Origin: Virgisporangium aliadipatigenens
GTDB taxonomy: Bacteria; Actinomycetota; Actinomycetes; Mycobacteriales; Micromonosporaceae
NCBI RefSeq assembly: GCF_016863615.1
Contig: NZ_BOPF01000006.1
Coordinates: 227,674-291,673, forward strand
DNA: 64,000 bases
Reading direction: 5' to 3'
Positions 48,722-58,385 of the stretch are shown piece after piece. A program made the translations under genes and the position numbers. Position 1 is the first letter of the stretch. Every line of letters begins with the position of its first letter. The notes beneath the pieces were generated by a model. It saw only the letters and a list, made by a program, of their open reading frames with translations. It had not been told where the DNA came from and made no database searches.

Positions 48722-51319
48722 GTGACTCGCGCACGGGAGCAGGACGACGGGCAGGCCGGGGAGGCCGAGGCGGCGTTGCGGCGGCTGATGGCGGCCGGAA
48801 CGGCGGCGGGACTCGCCGCCGGCGACCCCGTGGCGATGATGGCGGCGTTCGCGGAGGCGCAGCGGGCCGCGGGCCGGGGCCTTCGCTCAGCGGTGGAACT
48901 CGGGCGGGCACGTGGCCTGAGCTGGCGCGCGCTGGCCGATGTGCTCGGTGTGCCGGCGTCGTCCCTGCACCGGCAGTTCGGTCAGGGCGACGCCGTCGCG
49001 ACAACGCGGGAGACCGCCGCGGCGCCGACGGTGCGAGATCTCGAGGTGCGGCCGACGAGCGTGCCGCCCAGCGTCGACCTCTTCGTCGGCCGGGTGCACG
49101 AACTCGCCGACCTGTCCGTCCTGCTGCGCCGCTCTCCGGTGGTGAGCCTGGTGGGGCCCGCGGGCGTCGGCAAGACCCGGCTCGCCCTGGAGTTCGCTCA
49201 TCGGATCCGGCCGGCCTTTCCCGCCGGCGTGTGGTGGGTCGATCTCACCGTGGTGACGCGGGAGTGGCTCGTCGGGCCGGCGGTGAGCGCCGCGGCCGGG
49301 CCGTCCCACGCCGGGCGGGAGGTCCGGCACGTCGCCGCCGAGCTGACCAGGGCCGGTCCGCTCCTGCTCGTCCTGGACAACTGCGAACACCTCATCGAAG
49401 CCGTGGCTCGCCTCGTCACGGAACTGCGGACGGCGGCGCCGCGGATGCGTGTGCTCACGACCACGCGGGAGGCGATGCGCGCCGCCGGCGAGACGGTCAT
49501 GCCGCTCGCGCCGCTGCCCTCGGCCGGCCGGCGGCTCAGCGAAGCGCGCGGCGCCGACGTGGTCAGGCTGTTCGCCGCCCGCGCGCGCGACGTCAGGCCG
49601 GACTTCGACACCGACAGGTGGGCCGACGTCGTCGTCGACATCTGCGAGAGCCTCGACCGGCTGCCGCTGGCCATCGAACTGGCCGCGCGGCAGAGCGACC
49701 TCCTCGAGCCGGACGAGTTGCGGGCCCGCCTGACCGAACCCCTGGACGTGCTCACCGGCCGGACATCCGCCCGGCACCGCAGCCTTCGCGACGCCATCCG
49801 GTGGAGCTACGACGGGCTCGACGACACGGCCAAGGCGGTTTTCGCACGCCTCTGCATCCTGCCCGGGGGATTCGATCAGCACACCGCCGCCGCCGTCACC
49901 GCGGATCTAGGGCTGACCGGAACGCAACTGTGGGCGCTGCTCGCCGACCTCACCCGCAAGTCGATGGTCATCACCTCAGGCGGCCGGTCCCGGATCCTGG
50001 AGTCGCTGCGCTCCTTCGGCAAGGAGATGCTCGCCGGCGACGACCTGCTGGCGGCGCAGTCCGGGCTGATCGAATGGCTGGCCACGTTCGAGCGGCTGGC
50101 CGGGAACTACTGGGGAAGCACATTCACCGCCCAGGACAACCAGATGGCCGGCGAGATGGACAACGTCCGGTACGCGGTGTACGTCGCAGAGGCAATCGGT
50201 CATGCCCGCCGTCCCACGCTCGTCCTGCTGCTGGCGTATCTCCTCAGCGCACGCCAGGAACTGGCCGAGTCCAATCTGCTGCTCACCGGCCTGACGGGCG
50301 ACCCCCGGACGTCGACCGCCGACCGGGCCTGCGCCGCGTGGATAACCTCCGTCAACGCGGGTCGTCTCGGTGATCCGGCGGCGGCGACCCGGCACGCCGA
50401 CGTCGCCGAGGCGCTCGCGCGGTCCCTCGATGATCCTGACCTCCTGACGGCGGCGCTGATCAGCGTCATGATCGCGCGCGGGCTGAACGGCGACGTCGAC
50501 GGCGGGATCGACGTGGGCGCCGAGCTGCTCGGCCGGCTTCGCGCGACGGGTCGGCACGGCGCACTCGGCCGCGTTCTCACCATCCAGGCCTCGCTCCTGA
50601 TGGGCCGGGGCGATGTCGAGGCCGCGCAGGAGGCCGTCGCCGAAGTCCTGGCACTGCACGAGAAAGGCGCCGACCCCACGCTGCCGATGGCCGACCGGTT
50701 CGCCGATCACTGGGCCGCGTTCCTGCTGTCCACGGCCGCCGACGTGGCGATCGCGCGGGGCGACGACGCGACGGCGGTCGAATATCTCACCGCCGTGCTG
50801 GCCGGCCGGTTCCATCACCACCACGCCGTCGTCGGCGCACTCCAATGCCTCGCGTTCCTCGCGGCGCGGCAGGGCAGGAACGAGCGCGCCCTGACGTTGG
50901 CGGCCGGCGCGGCCGGCATCGGCTACCAGCTCAACGGCTTCCGGGACGCGCAGTTGGCGGCGGCCATGCGCACCGCGGAACGCGCCGTCGGACCGGCGAC
51001 CGCCCGGGCAGCGGCCGACCGGGGCCGCGCCCTCACCATGGCGGACCTCAAGAGGTATGCGATCCACGGCACGGCGCCGGCGGGCGGAGACGGGCCGGGC
51101 GCACTCACCCCTCGCCAGCAGCAGATCGTTCACCACATCGCCGGCGGCCTCACCAACGCGCAGATCGCCGCGCGCCTCGGCATCAGCGAACGCACAGTCG
51201 CCAGCCACGTGGCCGGCGTCCGGCGCAAACTCGACCTGCGGAGCCGGATCGACATCGCGCTGTGGGCAACGCGGACGGCACCTCCCGCACCGGGAAGCCG
51301 GCGACCCACAAGAACCTAG
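48722..51319 (+). CDS. LuxR-type regulator with NB-ARC/STAND ATPase (LAL-like)
   Basis: An 865-aa signal-transducing ATPase. N-terminal small HTH-like segment (LSWRALADVLGVPASSLHRQ), then the ATPase: SLVGPAGVGKTRLALEFAHR (Walker A), PLLLVLDNCEHLIEA (Walker B), VLTTTREAMR (sensor). A helical, TPR-like middle region spans about 440-790. The C-terminal LuxR HTH is LTPRQQQIVHHIAGGLTNAQ and LGISERTVASHVAGVRRKL. GTG 48722 follows the MetE-like stop by 2 nt, suggesting a shared transcript. Its stop overlaps the stop of the convergent DsbA-like gene. Confidence 0.88.
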   Translation: MTRAREQDDGQAGEAEAALRRLMAAGTAAGLAAGDPVAMMAAFAEAQRAAGRGLRSAVELGRARGLSWRALADVLGVPASSLHRQFGQGDAVATTRETAAAPTVRDLEVRPTSVPPSVDLFVGRVHELADLSVLLRRSPVVSLVGPAGVGKTRLALEFAHRIRPAFPAGVWWVDLTVVTREWLVGPAVSAAAGPSHAGREVRHVAAELTRAGPLLLVLDNCEHLIEAVARLVTELRTAAPRMRVLTTTREAMRAAGETVMPLAPLPSAGRRLSEARGADVVRLFAARARDVRPDFDTDRWADVVVDICESLDRLPLAIELAARQSDLLEPDELRARLTEPLDVLTGRTSARHRSLRDAIRWSYDGLDDTAKAVFARLCILPGGFDQHTAAAVTADLGLTGTQLWALLADLTRKSMVITSGGRSRILESLRSFGKEMLAGDDLLAAQSGLIEWLATFERLAGNYWGSTFTAQDNQMAGEMDNVRYAVYVAEAIGHARRPTLVLLLAYLLSARQELAESNLLLTGLTGDPRTSTADRACAAWITSVNAGRLGDPAAATRHADVAEALARSLDDPDLLTAALISVMIARGLNGDVDGGIDVGAELLGRLRATGRHGALGRVLTIQASLLMGRGDVEAAQEAVAEVLALHEKGADPTLPMADRFADHWAAFLLSTAADVAIARGDDATAVEYLTAVLAGRFHHHHAVVGALQCLAFLAARQGRNERALTLAAGAAGIGYQLNGFRDAQLAAAMRTAERAVGPATARAAADRGRALTMADLKRYAIHGTAPAGGDGPGALTPRQQQIVHHIAGGLTNAQIAARLGISERTVASHVAGVRRKLDLRSRIDIALWATRTAPPAPGSRRPTRT

Positions 51320-52008
51320 ATCGCGCAGCTGTCGTCGGTGCACCCCTCCGCGGCCGGCACGGTGCGCAGCGGATGGCTGTCGGCCCAGGCGCGTTCGAGC
51401 ACCTGGACGAGCACCTCCGCGGGCTGCGCACCGGCGGCCCCGTAGGCGCGGTCGACCACGAAGAACGGCACGGCGTCGATGCCGAGCGCGCGGGCCGTCG
51501 CGATGTCCTCCCGCACCTCGGGCAGGTAGCGGCCGTCGGCCAGCGCGGCACGCGCCTCGTCGCCGTCGAGCCCCACGTCGGCCGCCAGCGCCACGAGCGC
51601 GTCGACGTCGAAGACCGAGGTGCGCTCCTCGAAGTGGGCGTGCAGGAGGCGTTCCTTCATGTCGCCGGCCCTGTCGTGCGCGGCGGCGAGGTGGATCAGC
51701 TGGTGGGCGCGGAGGGTGTTGCCGCTGACGCCGTTCGGCAGGTCGTAGGAGAGGCCCTCGGCGGCGGCCAGCTGCTCGACGTGGGCCATCATGCCGCGCA
51801 CCTGCTTCTCGCTACCGCCGTACTTGCGGGCGAGGCGGGGGAGCGTCGGCTCGGTCCGATCGGCGGGGATGCCGGGATCCAGCTCGAACGACCGCCAGAT
51901 CACCTCCACCTGATCCGCGTGCGGGAACCGCGACAGCGCCGTCTCCAGCCTCCGCTTCCCGATGTAGCACCACGGGCACACGACGTCCGACCACACCTCG
52001 AGCTTCAC
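51316..52008 (-). CDS. DsbA-family (FrnE-like) oxidoreductase
   Basis: A 230-aa thioredoxin-fold protein without signal peptide. VKLEVWSDVVCPWCYIGKRR has the C-P-W-C active site. The helical insert (RGMMAHVEQLAAAEGLSYDL) and LGIDAVPFFVVDRAYGAAGA (cis-Pro loop V-P-F-F) match the FrnE-like DsbA subgroup known from actinomycete and Deinococcus cytoplasm. GTG 52008 overlaps the stop of the VOC gene by 4 nt; the two are co-translated. Likely redox or isomerase activity in the cytoplasm; the C-terminal GCTDDSCAI adds a second Cys pair. Confidence 0.88.
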   Translation of the reverse strand: MKLEVWSDVVCPWCYIGKRRLETALSRFPHADQVEVIWRSFELDPGIPADRTEPTLPRLARKYGGSEKQVRGMMAHVEQLAAAEGLSYDLPNGVSGNTLRAHQLIHLAAAHDRAGDMKERLLHAHFEERTSVFDVDALVALAADVGLDGDEARAALADGRYLPEVREDIATARALGIDAVPFFVVDRAYGAAGAQPAEVLVQVLERAWADSHPLRTVPAAEGCTDDSCAI

Positions 52009-52526
52009 GTGATCGGCAACGGCCGCGCCCCGGGACCTATTCCATGCCCGCCCAGCTCCCGGTCGAGGGTCTCCTGCGCGACCGTCATCGCCTCGGCGTA
52101 GACGGGATCGGAGAGGCGCCGCATCCCCTCGGCGTGATCGACCCGTTCCACGACCGCGCTCACCCACCAGATGTTGTCGAACGGGTCGCGCACCCGGCCG
52201 CCCCGCATCCCGAACGCGTGCGTCGCCGACTCCGTGACGACCCGGGCCCCGTGCGCGACCGCCCGCGCCATGGCGGCATCGGCGTCGGGCACGAACACCC
52301 GCAGCAGCGACGGCATGCGGGGCCACTCCGGCCGCCGGTCGAACGCCAGCACGACCGTGTCCCCGACGCGGATCTCCGCGTGGCCGATGGAGCCGTCCTC
52401 CAGCGGGACGCGGCCGAGTTCCTCGCCGTCGAACGCGGCTGCGACGAAGTCGAGGAAGGCGCCGGTGTCGTCGGTGACGACCCAGGGGGCGACGGTGGTG
52501 TATCCGGCGGGTGCGTTGTCATCCAT
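52005..52526 (-). CDS. VOC/glyoxalase-family protein
   Basis: A 173-aa protein of the vicinal-oxygen-chelate fold, PhnB-like subgroup: PWVVTDDTGAFLDFVAAAFD, GSIGHAEIRVGDTVVLAFDR, and GGRVRDPFDNIWWVSAVVER. The C-terminal about 45 residues form a helical tail. ATG 52526 (MDDNAPAGYT) is used. Members act as bleomycin-binding-like, isomerase or dioxygenase proteins; function here is open. It leads the two-gene unit with the DsbA-like protein. Confidence 0.82.
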   Translation of the reverse strand: MDDNAPAGYTTVAPWVVTDDTGAFLDFVAAAFDGEELGRVPLEDGSIGHAEIRVGDTVVLAFDRRPEWPRMPSLLRVFVPDADAAMARAVAHGARVVTESATHAFGMRGGRVRDPFDNIWWVSAVVERVDHAEGMRRLSDPVYAEAMTVAQETLDRELGGHGIGPGARPLPIT

Positions 52527-52730
52527 GCCCACCACGCTAGGCCTGGATGCGGTCAGCCTCTGGCCTCATCTTCGGCGGGATAGCGCCGCCCATGCCGTCA
52601 GAGCAGGTTCCAGGATTCGACCGCACACATGCTGCTCACCCCCCGAGCCGGTTGCCTTCGCCGGCCCGACCACTGTCGCCCGCACCGCCTGCCGTGCCGT
52701 TGCCATCGGATTAACGGGCAGCTCAGCGAT

Positions 52731-55529
52731 ATGATCACGAACGTGGATTTCCGAGTGCTCGGGCCGCTCGAGGTCTACGGCGACGGGCGGCGCCTGGACA
52801 TCGGCCGGCGGCGGGAACGCGGCCTGCTGGGACTTCTGCTGCTCGCGGCGGGCGCCACCGTGCAGGCCGACCGGCTGTTGTCGCTGCTGTGGGAGGGCGA
52901 TCCGCCGCCCGGAGCCCGCCGTCAGCTGAGCGTCAACGTCTCGCGGCTGCGCGGTCAGCTCGGCGGTGCCGGTGAGGCGCTCGTCGCCGACGGGCTCGGC
53001 TACCGGCTGAAGGTCGATCCGGACACCGTCGACGCGCACCGGTTCCGGTCGGCCGTCGAACGGGCGGCGACGGTGGCCGACCCGAAGGCCCGGTTGGCGC
53101 TGCTGGAGGAGACCGTCGGGCTGTGGCGCGGCCCGCTGCTGGCCGACGCGCTCTCCGACCACGCGCGGCTGCGCGTCGGCCGGGAGTTCGACGAGTTGCA
53201 CGCCGGCGCCGTGGAACTGCTCTGCGCCGCCTGGCTCGACGTCGGTGCCGACGAGGGCCTGGTGGCGCGCCTGTTCGGGCTGGCCGAGCAGCATCCGGCG
53301 CGGGACGGGCCGCACGTCCTGCTGATGCGCGCGCTCGACGCCTGCGGCCGCACCACCGAGGCGCTGGAGTACTACCGGGATCTTCGCCGGCGCTGGGTGG
53401 AGGAGTTCGGGCTGGAGCCGGCGGCGACGATCCAGGAGACCCACCGGCAGTTGTTGCGCGGCTACGGCGAGAGCCCCGCCGCCGCCGTTCCCGCGCCCCG
53501 GGCGGCGCCGCAACCGGCCGCGCCCTGGCCGGTGCCGTGGCAACTGCCCGCCGACGCGTCGACCTTCACCGGACGGGAACCCGAACTCGGTGCGCTCGAC
53601 GCCCTGCTGCCGGCCGGCGGGACGCTGGCGGGGCCGGTCGTCGTCGCGGCGATCACCGGCACCGCCGGCGTGGGAAAGACCGCGCTGGCCGTGCACTGGG
53701 CGCACCGGGTGGCCGACCGGTTCCCCGACGGGAACGTCTACGTCGACCTGCGCGGTTACGGGCCCGGCCTGCCGGTGCGCCCGGTCGACGCCCTGGCGCA
53801 GGTGCTGCGCTCGCTCGGCGTTCCACCGGAACAGATCCCGGACGACGAGGCCACCGCAACGGCGCTCTACCGGTCGGTGCAGGCCGGACGCCGGCGCCTG
53901 ATCGTGCTGGACAACGCGCACGACGCCGAGCACGCCCGCCCGCTGCTGCCCGGGGCGCCCGGCAGCCTGGCGGTCGTCACCAGCCGCAGCGCGCTCACCG
54001 GCCTGATCATCGGCGGGGCCACGATGGTCGGCCTCGACCTGCTGCCGAGCGCCGACGCGCGGCGGTTCCTCGCGCGGCGCATCGGGCCGCGGGCCGAGCG
54101 CGAACCGGACGCCGTCGACGAGCTGATCGCGCTCTGCTCGCGGCTGCCGCTCGCGCTGGCGGTCGTCGCGGCCCGCGCCGCCGGCCGCCCGGCCTGGACG
54201 TTGGCGAGCCTGGCCGCCGACCTGCGCACGAGCCGGCATCCGCTGGCCCGGTTGGCCGACGGCGGCGACGCCGCCACCGACCTGCGCCGGGTGCTGTCCT
54301 GGTCCTACCACTCGCTCAGCCGGCCGGCCGCGCGGCTGTTCCGGCTGACGGGGCTGCACCCCGGTCCGGACATCAGCGTGGCGGCCGTCGCCAGCCTCGC
54401 CGTCGTCGAACCGGACGAGGCGCACGACCTGGTCGCCGAGCTGCTGCGGGCACACCTGATGGTCGAGACCGCCCCCGGCCGCGGCACCTCGCACGACCTG
54501 CTGCTCGCCTACGCCGTCGAACTCGGCGAGGCCGAGGACAGCGCCGCGGAACGCGCGGCGGCGCTGCGCCGGCTGCTCGATCACTACCTGCACACCGCGT
54601 TCGCCGCGGCGCTGCAGCTCTACCCGGTCCGCAACCCGATCCAGGTGCCCGCACCCGCCGCCGGCGTGACGCCGGAGCGCCCGGACGGCCACGATCAGGC
54701 CCGCGCCTGGTTCGACGCCGAACATCCGGTGCTCCTCGCCGCGATCCGCCGCGCCGTCGACGCGGGGCTGGACCCGCACGCCGAACGGCTCGCCTGGACG
54801 GTCACCGACTACCTGCACCGCACCGGCCGCTGGCAGGACTGGGTCACGTGCCAGACGATCGCCGTGGCGGCCGCGCGGCGCCTCGACGACACCGCCGCCC
54901 AGGCCCGCGCGCACCGCAGCCTCGGCCGCGGCCTCGCCCAGCTCGGCCAGTTCGACCGGGCGCACACCGAGTTCGGGCACGCGTTGCGGCTGTACGCCGC
55001 GTCGTCGGACGTCGTCGGGCAGGCGCAGACCAGGCTCTACGAGGCCTTCGTCCTCGACCGCCAGCGTCAGCACGAACGCGCGCTGGAGGCCGCTCAGCAG
55101 GCCCTCGCCCTGTACCGGGCCGCGGAGCATCTCTCCGGCTGCGCGAACGCGCTCAACATGGTCGGCTGGGAGAGCACCCAACTGAACCGGCACCGCGAGG
55201 CCGCCGCGTACTGCACCGAGGCGCTGCGACTGCACGAACGGCTCGACGACGCCGCCGGCCGGGCCGCCACCCTGGACAGCCTCGGCGGCATCCACCACAG
55301 CCTGGGCGAGCACGAGCAGGCGGTCGACTGCTACGAACGGTCGCTGGTGCTGTTCCGGCAGCTCGGCGACCGCTACCAGGAGGCCGAGACCCTGACCCAC
55401 CTCGGCGACCTGCGCACCGCGGTCGGCGACCCCGATGCCGCGGCGCGCGCCTGGCGCGAGGCACTGGCGATCCTCGAGGAACTCGGCCACGCGGACGCCG
55501 ACGCCGTTCGGCACCGGCTGGGGTCCTGA
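52731..55529 (+). CDS. AfsR/SARP-family transcriptional regulator with NB-ARC and TPR domains
   Basis: A 932-aa regulator. Residues 1-95: OmpR-type winged helix (VDFRVLGPLEVYGDGRRLDI, LLWEGDPPPGARRQLSVNVS). About 100-245: BTAD (LWRGPLLADALSDHARLRVG, ALEYYRDLRRRWVEEFG). About 280-560: NB-ARC ATPase (AITGTAGVGKTALAVHWAHR; RRLIVLDNAHD). About 700-930: TPR repeats (HRSLGRGLAQLGQFDRAHTE; LDSLGGIHHSLGEHEQAVDC). ATG 52731 is the family-typical opening. AfsR-like proteins activate secondary metabolism and sporulation genes; no biosynthetic cluster is visible in this window, so targets are elsewhere. Confidence 0.92.
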   Translation: MITNVDFRVLGPLEVYGDGRRLDIGRRRERGLLGLLLLAAGATVQADRLLSLLWEGDPPPGARRQLSVNVSRLRGQLGGAGEALVADGLGYRLKVDPDTVDAHRFRSAVERAATVADPKARLALLEETVGLWRGPLLADALSDHARLRVGREFDELHAGAVELLCAAWLDVGADEGLVARLFGLAEQHPARDGPHVLLMRALDACGRTTEALEYYRDLRRRWVEEFGLEPAATIQETHRQLLRGYGESPAAAVPAPRAAPQPAAPWPVPWQLPADASTFTGREPELGALDALLPAGGTLAGPVVVAAITGTAGVGKTALAVHWAHRVADRFPDGNVYVDLRGYGPGLPVRPVDALAQVLRSLGVPPEQIPDDEATATALYRSVQAGRRRLIVLDNAHDAEHARPLLPGAPGSLAVVTSRSALTGLIIGGATMVGLDLLPSADARRFLARRIGPRAEREPDAVDELIALCSRLPLALAVVAARAAGRPAWTLASLAADLRTSRHPLARLADGGDAATDLRRVLSWSYHSLSRPAARLFRLTGLHPGPDISVAAVASLAVVEPDEAHDLVAELLRAHLMVETAPGRGTSHDLLLAYAVELGEAEDSAAERAAALRRLLDHYLHTAFAAALQLYPVRNPIQVPAPAAGVTPERPDGHDQARAWFDAEHPVLLAAIRRAVDAGLDPHAERLAWTVTDYLHRTGRWQDWVTCQTIAVAAARRLDDTAAQARAHRSLGRGLAQLGQFDRAHTEFGHALRLYAASSDVVGQAQTRLYEAFVLDRQRQHERALEAAQQALALYRAAEHLSGCANALNMVGWESTQLNRHREAAAYCTEALRLHERLDDAAGRAATLDSLGGIHHSLGEHEQAVDCYERSLVLFRQLGDRYQEAETLTHLGDLRTAVGDPDAAARAWREALAILEELGHADADAVRHRLGS

Positions 55530-55541
55530 CGACGTGCGGGG

Positions 55542-57017
55542 TCAACCCGCGTAGCGCGGCTCCCCGACCCGCCGGCGGAACTCCGCGTGCGCGGCCTGCA
55601 TGACGTAGTTGAGCCGTTCCAGCTCTCCCTCGGCCGGCTCGCGACGCAGGTGCACACCGACCTTGAAATTGCCGTCCTCGACGCTCACCTCGAGCCGGTC
55701 CAGCAGGTCGGCCGGTATCCGCGTCAGCACGAACTCGCGGAACGCGTCGGCCACGGTGCCCGACAGGTCGCCGCAGCCGCAGGTGCGCCCCTCCCGCACG
55801 GCGCCGAGGTGGCTGCGCCCGACGATCGCGTCCGGGTGGGCCGGGTTCAGGACGGCCAGCCCCTCCTCCAGCACCTGACGGGCCTCCGGCAGCCGCCCCT
55901 CGTGCTGCAGGAACAGGCCGAGCGCGACACCCGCCCGCCCGACCGTCTCGTAGTCGGCGCCCCGACGCGCCTGCGCCAACGCCTCGTTCAGCCGCCGCTC
56001 CGCGGGCTCCGGACGGCCGGCCTCCTTGAGCGCGATGCCCCAGTTGCGCAGCACCTCGCTGTGCAGTTCGGGGCGGCCGATGCGTTCCGCGCGGGCGTTC
56101 GCCGACTCGTAGGTGCGCAGGGCCGCCTCGTCGTCGTCCGCCTCGTGCTGCGCCATCGCCAGGGCCAGGGCCGCCATGAGCGCCGGTTCGTCGCGGCCCT
56201 GCCGGTCGTAGGAGGCGAGCACGCGGGTGATCACTTCCACGCGGCCGTGCTGGTCGCCGAGGTCGCGGCCGAGGTTCGCCAGGGTCGACAGGGCGTTGAG
56301 GGTCGCCTGGTGGTCGGCGCCGAGCCGTTCCTCCAGGGCGGCCACGAGCGCGGTGAGCAGACCTTTGGCGGCCGGGTCGCGGTGGTCGAGACGTTCGATC
56401 AGGTATGCCGAGAGGCGCTCGACCATGGCGTCCGGGAGCTGATCGAGTCCCTCGAACATCGGCTCGTCCGTGCCGGCGGCGTGAATGGCGGCCGCGCGGA
56501 GGGCGAGCACGGCGGCGACCCGCTCGTGCCCGTTGCGCCACAGGTTGAGCACCGCCTCGTCGGCGATCCGGCGGGCCTGGCGCACGTCGCCCCGCGCCAG
56601 GAGGAGATCCGCCAGCGGCTCCAGCCCGAACGCGTATCCGGGATGCTCGCGGCCGTAGAACGCCAGCCGCTCCTCGAGCCCCTGGCGCAGCTCCTTCTCC
56701 GACTCCTCCAGCCGGCCGGCGGCCCGCAGGGCCGTGCCGAGGTTCATCCGGTAGGTGAGCTGGTCCTTGCGGGACTCGTGGTCGTGCCCGGGCACCGAGG
56801 CGGCGTGGCGGAAGCACTCGATCGCGCGGTCGAGCTGGTCCGCGTGGAGCAGCACGTTGCCGAGGTCGCACTGGGCCGCCGCCCACTCGGGGCCGCCCCG
56901 GCCGTGGCGGGCGGTGACGGCCTGGAGTTCGCGGGTCATGAGGTCCTGCGCGTCGACCAGGCGGCCCTCGCGCAGCAGTGCGAAGGCCGTCTCGACCGGG
57001 GCGGCGGGTGTGGTCAC
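55542..57017 (-). CDS. Tetratricopeptide-repeat protein
   Basis: A 491-aa cytoplasmic protein with about nine TPR-like units: EWAAAQCDLGNVLLHADQLD, RMNLGTALRAAGRLEESEKE, LRNWGIALKEAGRPEPAERR, AGVALGLFLQHEGRLPEARQ. A C-terminal region (about 410-490) starts with GRTCGCGDLSGTVADAFREF and reads as an alpha/beta domain I do not recognise. The G-R-T-C-G-C-G run holds two Cys that could bind metal with others. It converges on the AfsR-type gene 12 nt away, but nothing proves they interact. Confidence 0.7.
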   Translation of the reverse strand: MTTPAAPVETAFALLREGRLVDAQDLMTRELQAVTARHGRGGPEWAAAQCDLGNVLLHADQLDRAIECFRHAASVPGHDHESRKDQLTYRMNLGTALRAAGRLEESEKELRQGLEERLAFYGREHPGYAFGLEPLADLLLARGDVRQARRIADEAVLNLWRNGHERVAAVLALRAAAIHAAGTDEPMFEGLDQLPDAMVERLSAYLIERLDHRDPAAKGLLTALVAALEERLGADHQATLNALSTLANLGRDLGDQHGRVEVITRVLASYDRQGRDEPALMAALALAMAQHEADDDEAALRTYESANARAERIGRPELHSEVLRNWGIALKEAGRPEPAERRLNEALAQARRGADYETVGRAGVALGLFLQHEGRLPEARQVLEEGLAVLNPAHPDAIVGRSHLGAVREGRTCGCGDLSGTVADAFREFVLTRIPADLLDRLEVSVEDGNFKVGVHLRREPAEGELERLNYVMQAAHAEFRRRVGEPRYAG

Positions 57018-57084
57018 GAGCGGGGAGTCTACGAGCAGTCCGCCCGGGTCGCGGAACGGCGTTGCGGCGGCGGCTTGCGACCGG

Positions 57085-58323
57085 TTAGCGTTTCGGCGTG
57101 GAGGCCATGGGGCGGCTTCCTTCTACCCTTCTGACAGTAGCCGTCCCGCTTTCCTCCACCTGGTCCGTCGCGCCGGCCCCGGTTTCCGGGGTCCGGACGC
57201 TGTGCGCCGCGAGCGCCGCCACCACGCAGAGCACCAGGGGCAGCACCAGCGTCCGGTTGAGCGGCATGAGATGGGTCAGCGGCCCGATCACCGCCGGTCC
57301 GGCGAGCATCCCCAGATAGCCGAGCCCGGCGACCCGGGACACGTTGTTGCCGGCGGCCTCCGGGTCGGCGTGCCCGGCCGCGCTGAACAGCTGCGGGATC
57401 GTGCCGCTGAGCCCGGCCCCGAACAGCGCCCACCCGAACAGCGCCACCGGCACCGACGGCGCCGCGACGATCACCACCAGCGCGAGGGCCGCCAGCGCCG
57501 AGCCCCAGCGCAGCACGGCCACCGGCCCGAACCGCCCGACGATCCGGTCGGCGAGGAAGCGCCCGACGGTCATCGTCGTCGAGAACGCCCCGTAGGCGAA
57601 CGCCGCCGTCGCGGCCGGCGCGTCGAGCACGTCGCGCATGACAAGCGCGCTCCAGTCGTTGGCCACCCCCTCGCTGAGCATCAGCGCGAACGCCAGCGCG
57701 GCCAGCACCCAGATCCGCGCCGGCGCGGTGCGTGGCCGTGCGGTGGCCGCCGAGGCGGAGCGCTCGGCCGGTGGCAGCAGCAGCGGCAGGAACGCCACCG
57801 AGGCGGCCACGCCGAGCGCCGCGACGAGGCCGAGCGTCAGCGGCGCGCTCCAGCCCCAGGCGAGCGTGCGCGCGCAGACCAGCGCGGCGAACACCCCGCC
57901 GACGGAGAAGACCGCGTGGAACGCGGACATGATCGCCCGGCCGTAGGCGCGTTCGACCTGGACGGCGTGTGCGTTCATGGCGACGTCGAGCGCGCCGAGC
58001 CCGATGCCGAGCACGAGCAGCGCGGCGCCGAGCGTCCACGCGTCGACCGCGAACGCCGGCAGCACCAGCGCGGCGCCGCACGCCACTCCGCAGAGCGGCA
58101 TGACCCGCCGCGCGCCGTAGCGGTCGGCGACCCGCCCGACGAGCCGCATCCCGGTGAACGCCCCGCCGCCGAGCAGCAGCAACAGCCAGCCGAGCACGGC
58201 GTGGTCGACGCCGACGCGCTGCTCGACGGCGGGGATGTGCACCACCCACACACCGAGCACGAAGCCGTTGAGCGCGAAGTAGGCGAACGTGGCCAGGCGC
58301 GCGGCCCGCAGGGTTCTGTTCAC
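57085..58323 (-). CDS. MFS transporter (YbjJ-like, sugar/acid MFS)
   Basis: A 412-aa twelve-helix MFS protein. The loop 2-3 motif is RLVGRVADRYGARRVMPLCG (G-R-x-A-D-R-x-G). The later TVGRFLADRIVGRFGPVAVL is the repeat of this motif in the second half. GALDVAMNAHAVQVERAYGR is characteristic of the YbjJ/FucP-like group. GTG 58323 is used since the frame upstream overlaps the promoter. It diverges from a DeoR-type repressor gene across 62 nt, so a sugar or sugar-derived substrate with local control is likely. Confidence 0.88.
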   Translation of the reverse strand: MNRTLRAARLATFAYFALNGFVLGVWVVHIPAVEQRVGVDHAVLGWLLLLLGGGAFTGMRLVGRVADRYGARRVMPLCGVACGAALVLPAFAVDAWTLGAALLVLGIGLGALDVAMNAHAVQVERAYGRAIMSAFHAVFSVGGVFAALVCARTLAWGWSAPLTLGLVAALGVAASVAFLPLLLPPAERSASAATARPRTAPARIWVLAALAFALMLSEGVANDWSALVMRDVLDAPAATAAFAYGAFSTTMTVGRFLADRIVGRFGPVAVLRWGSALAALALVVIVAAPSVPVALFGWALFGAGLSGTIPQLFSAAGHADPEAAGNNVSRVAGLGYLGMLAGPAVIGPLTHLMPLNRTLVLPLVLCVVAALAAHSVRTPETGAGATDQVEESGTATVRRVEGSRPMASTPKR

Positions 58324-58335
58324 GCGAACGAACGT

Positions 58336-58354
58336 AACAAACACGATGCTTGTT
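58336..58354. promoter_or_regulatory. Inverted repeat between MFS and DeoR genes
   Basis: AACAA (58336-58340) and TTGTT (58350-58354) flank 9 nt; an outer CGAAC (58329-58333) and GTTCG (58352-58356) pair is also present. The AT-rich dyad in the divergent promoter region is the likely DeoR-type operator. Confidence 0.5.
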
Positions 58355-58385
58355 CGAAAGTGCGATCCGGTGTTCAATAGGGGGC

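Noticed and set aside
52731..55529. Marker of a secondary-metabolite gene cluster
   Set aside because: AfsR-type regulator and P450 are present in the window, but no PKS, NRPS, terpene or RiPP genes occur in the 64 kb.
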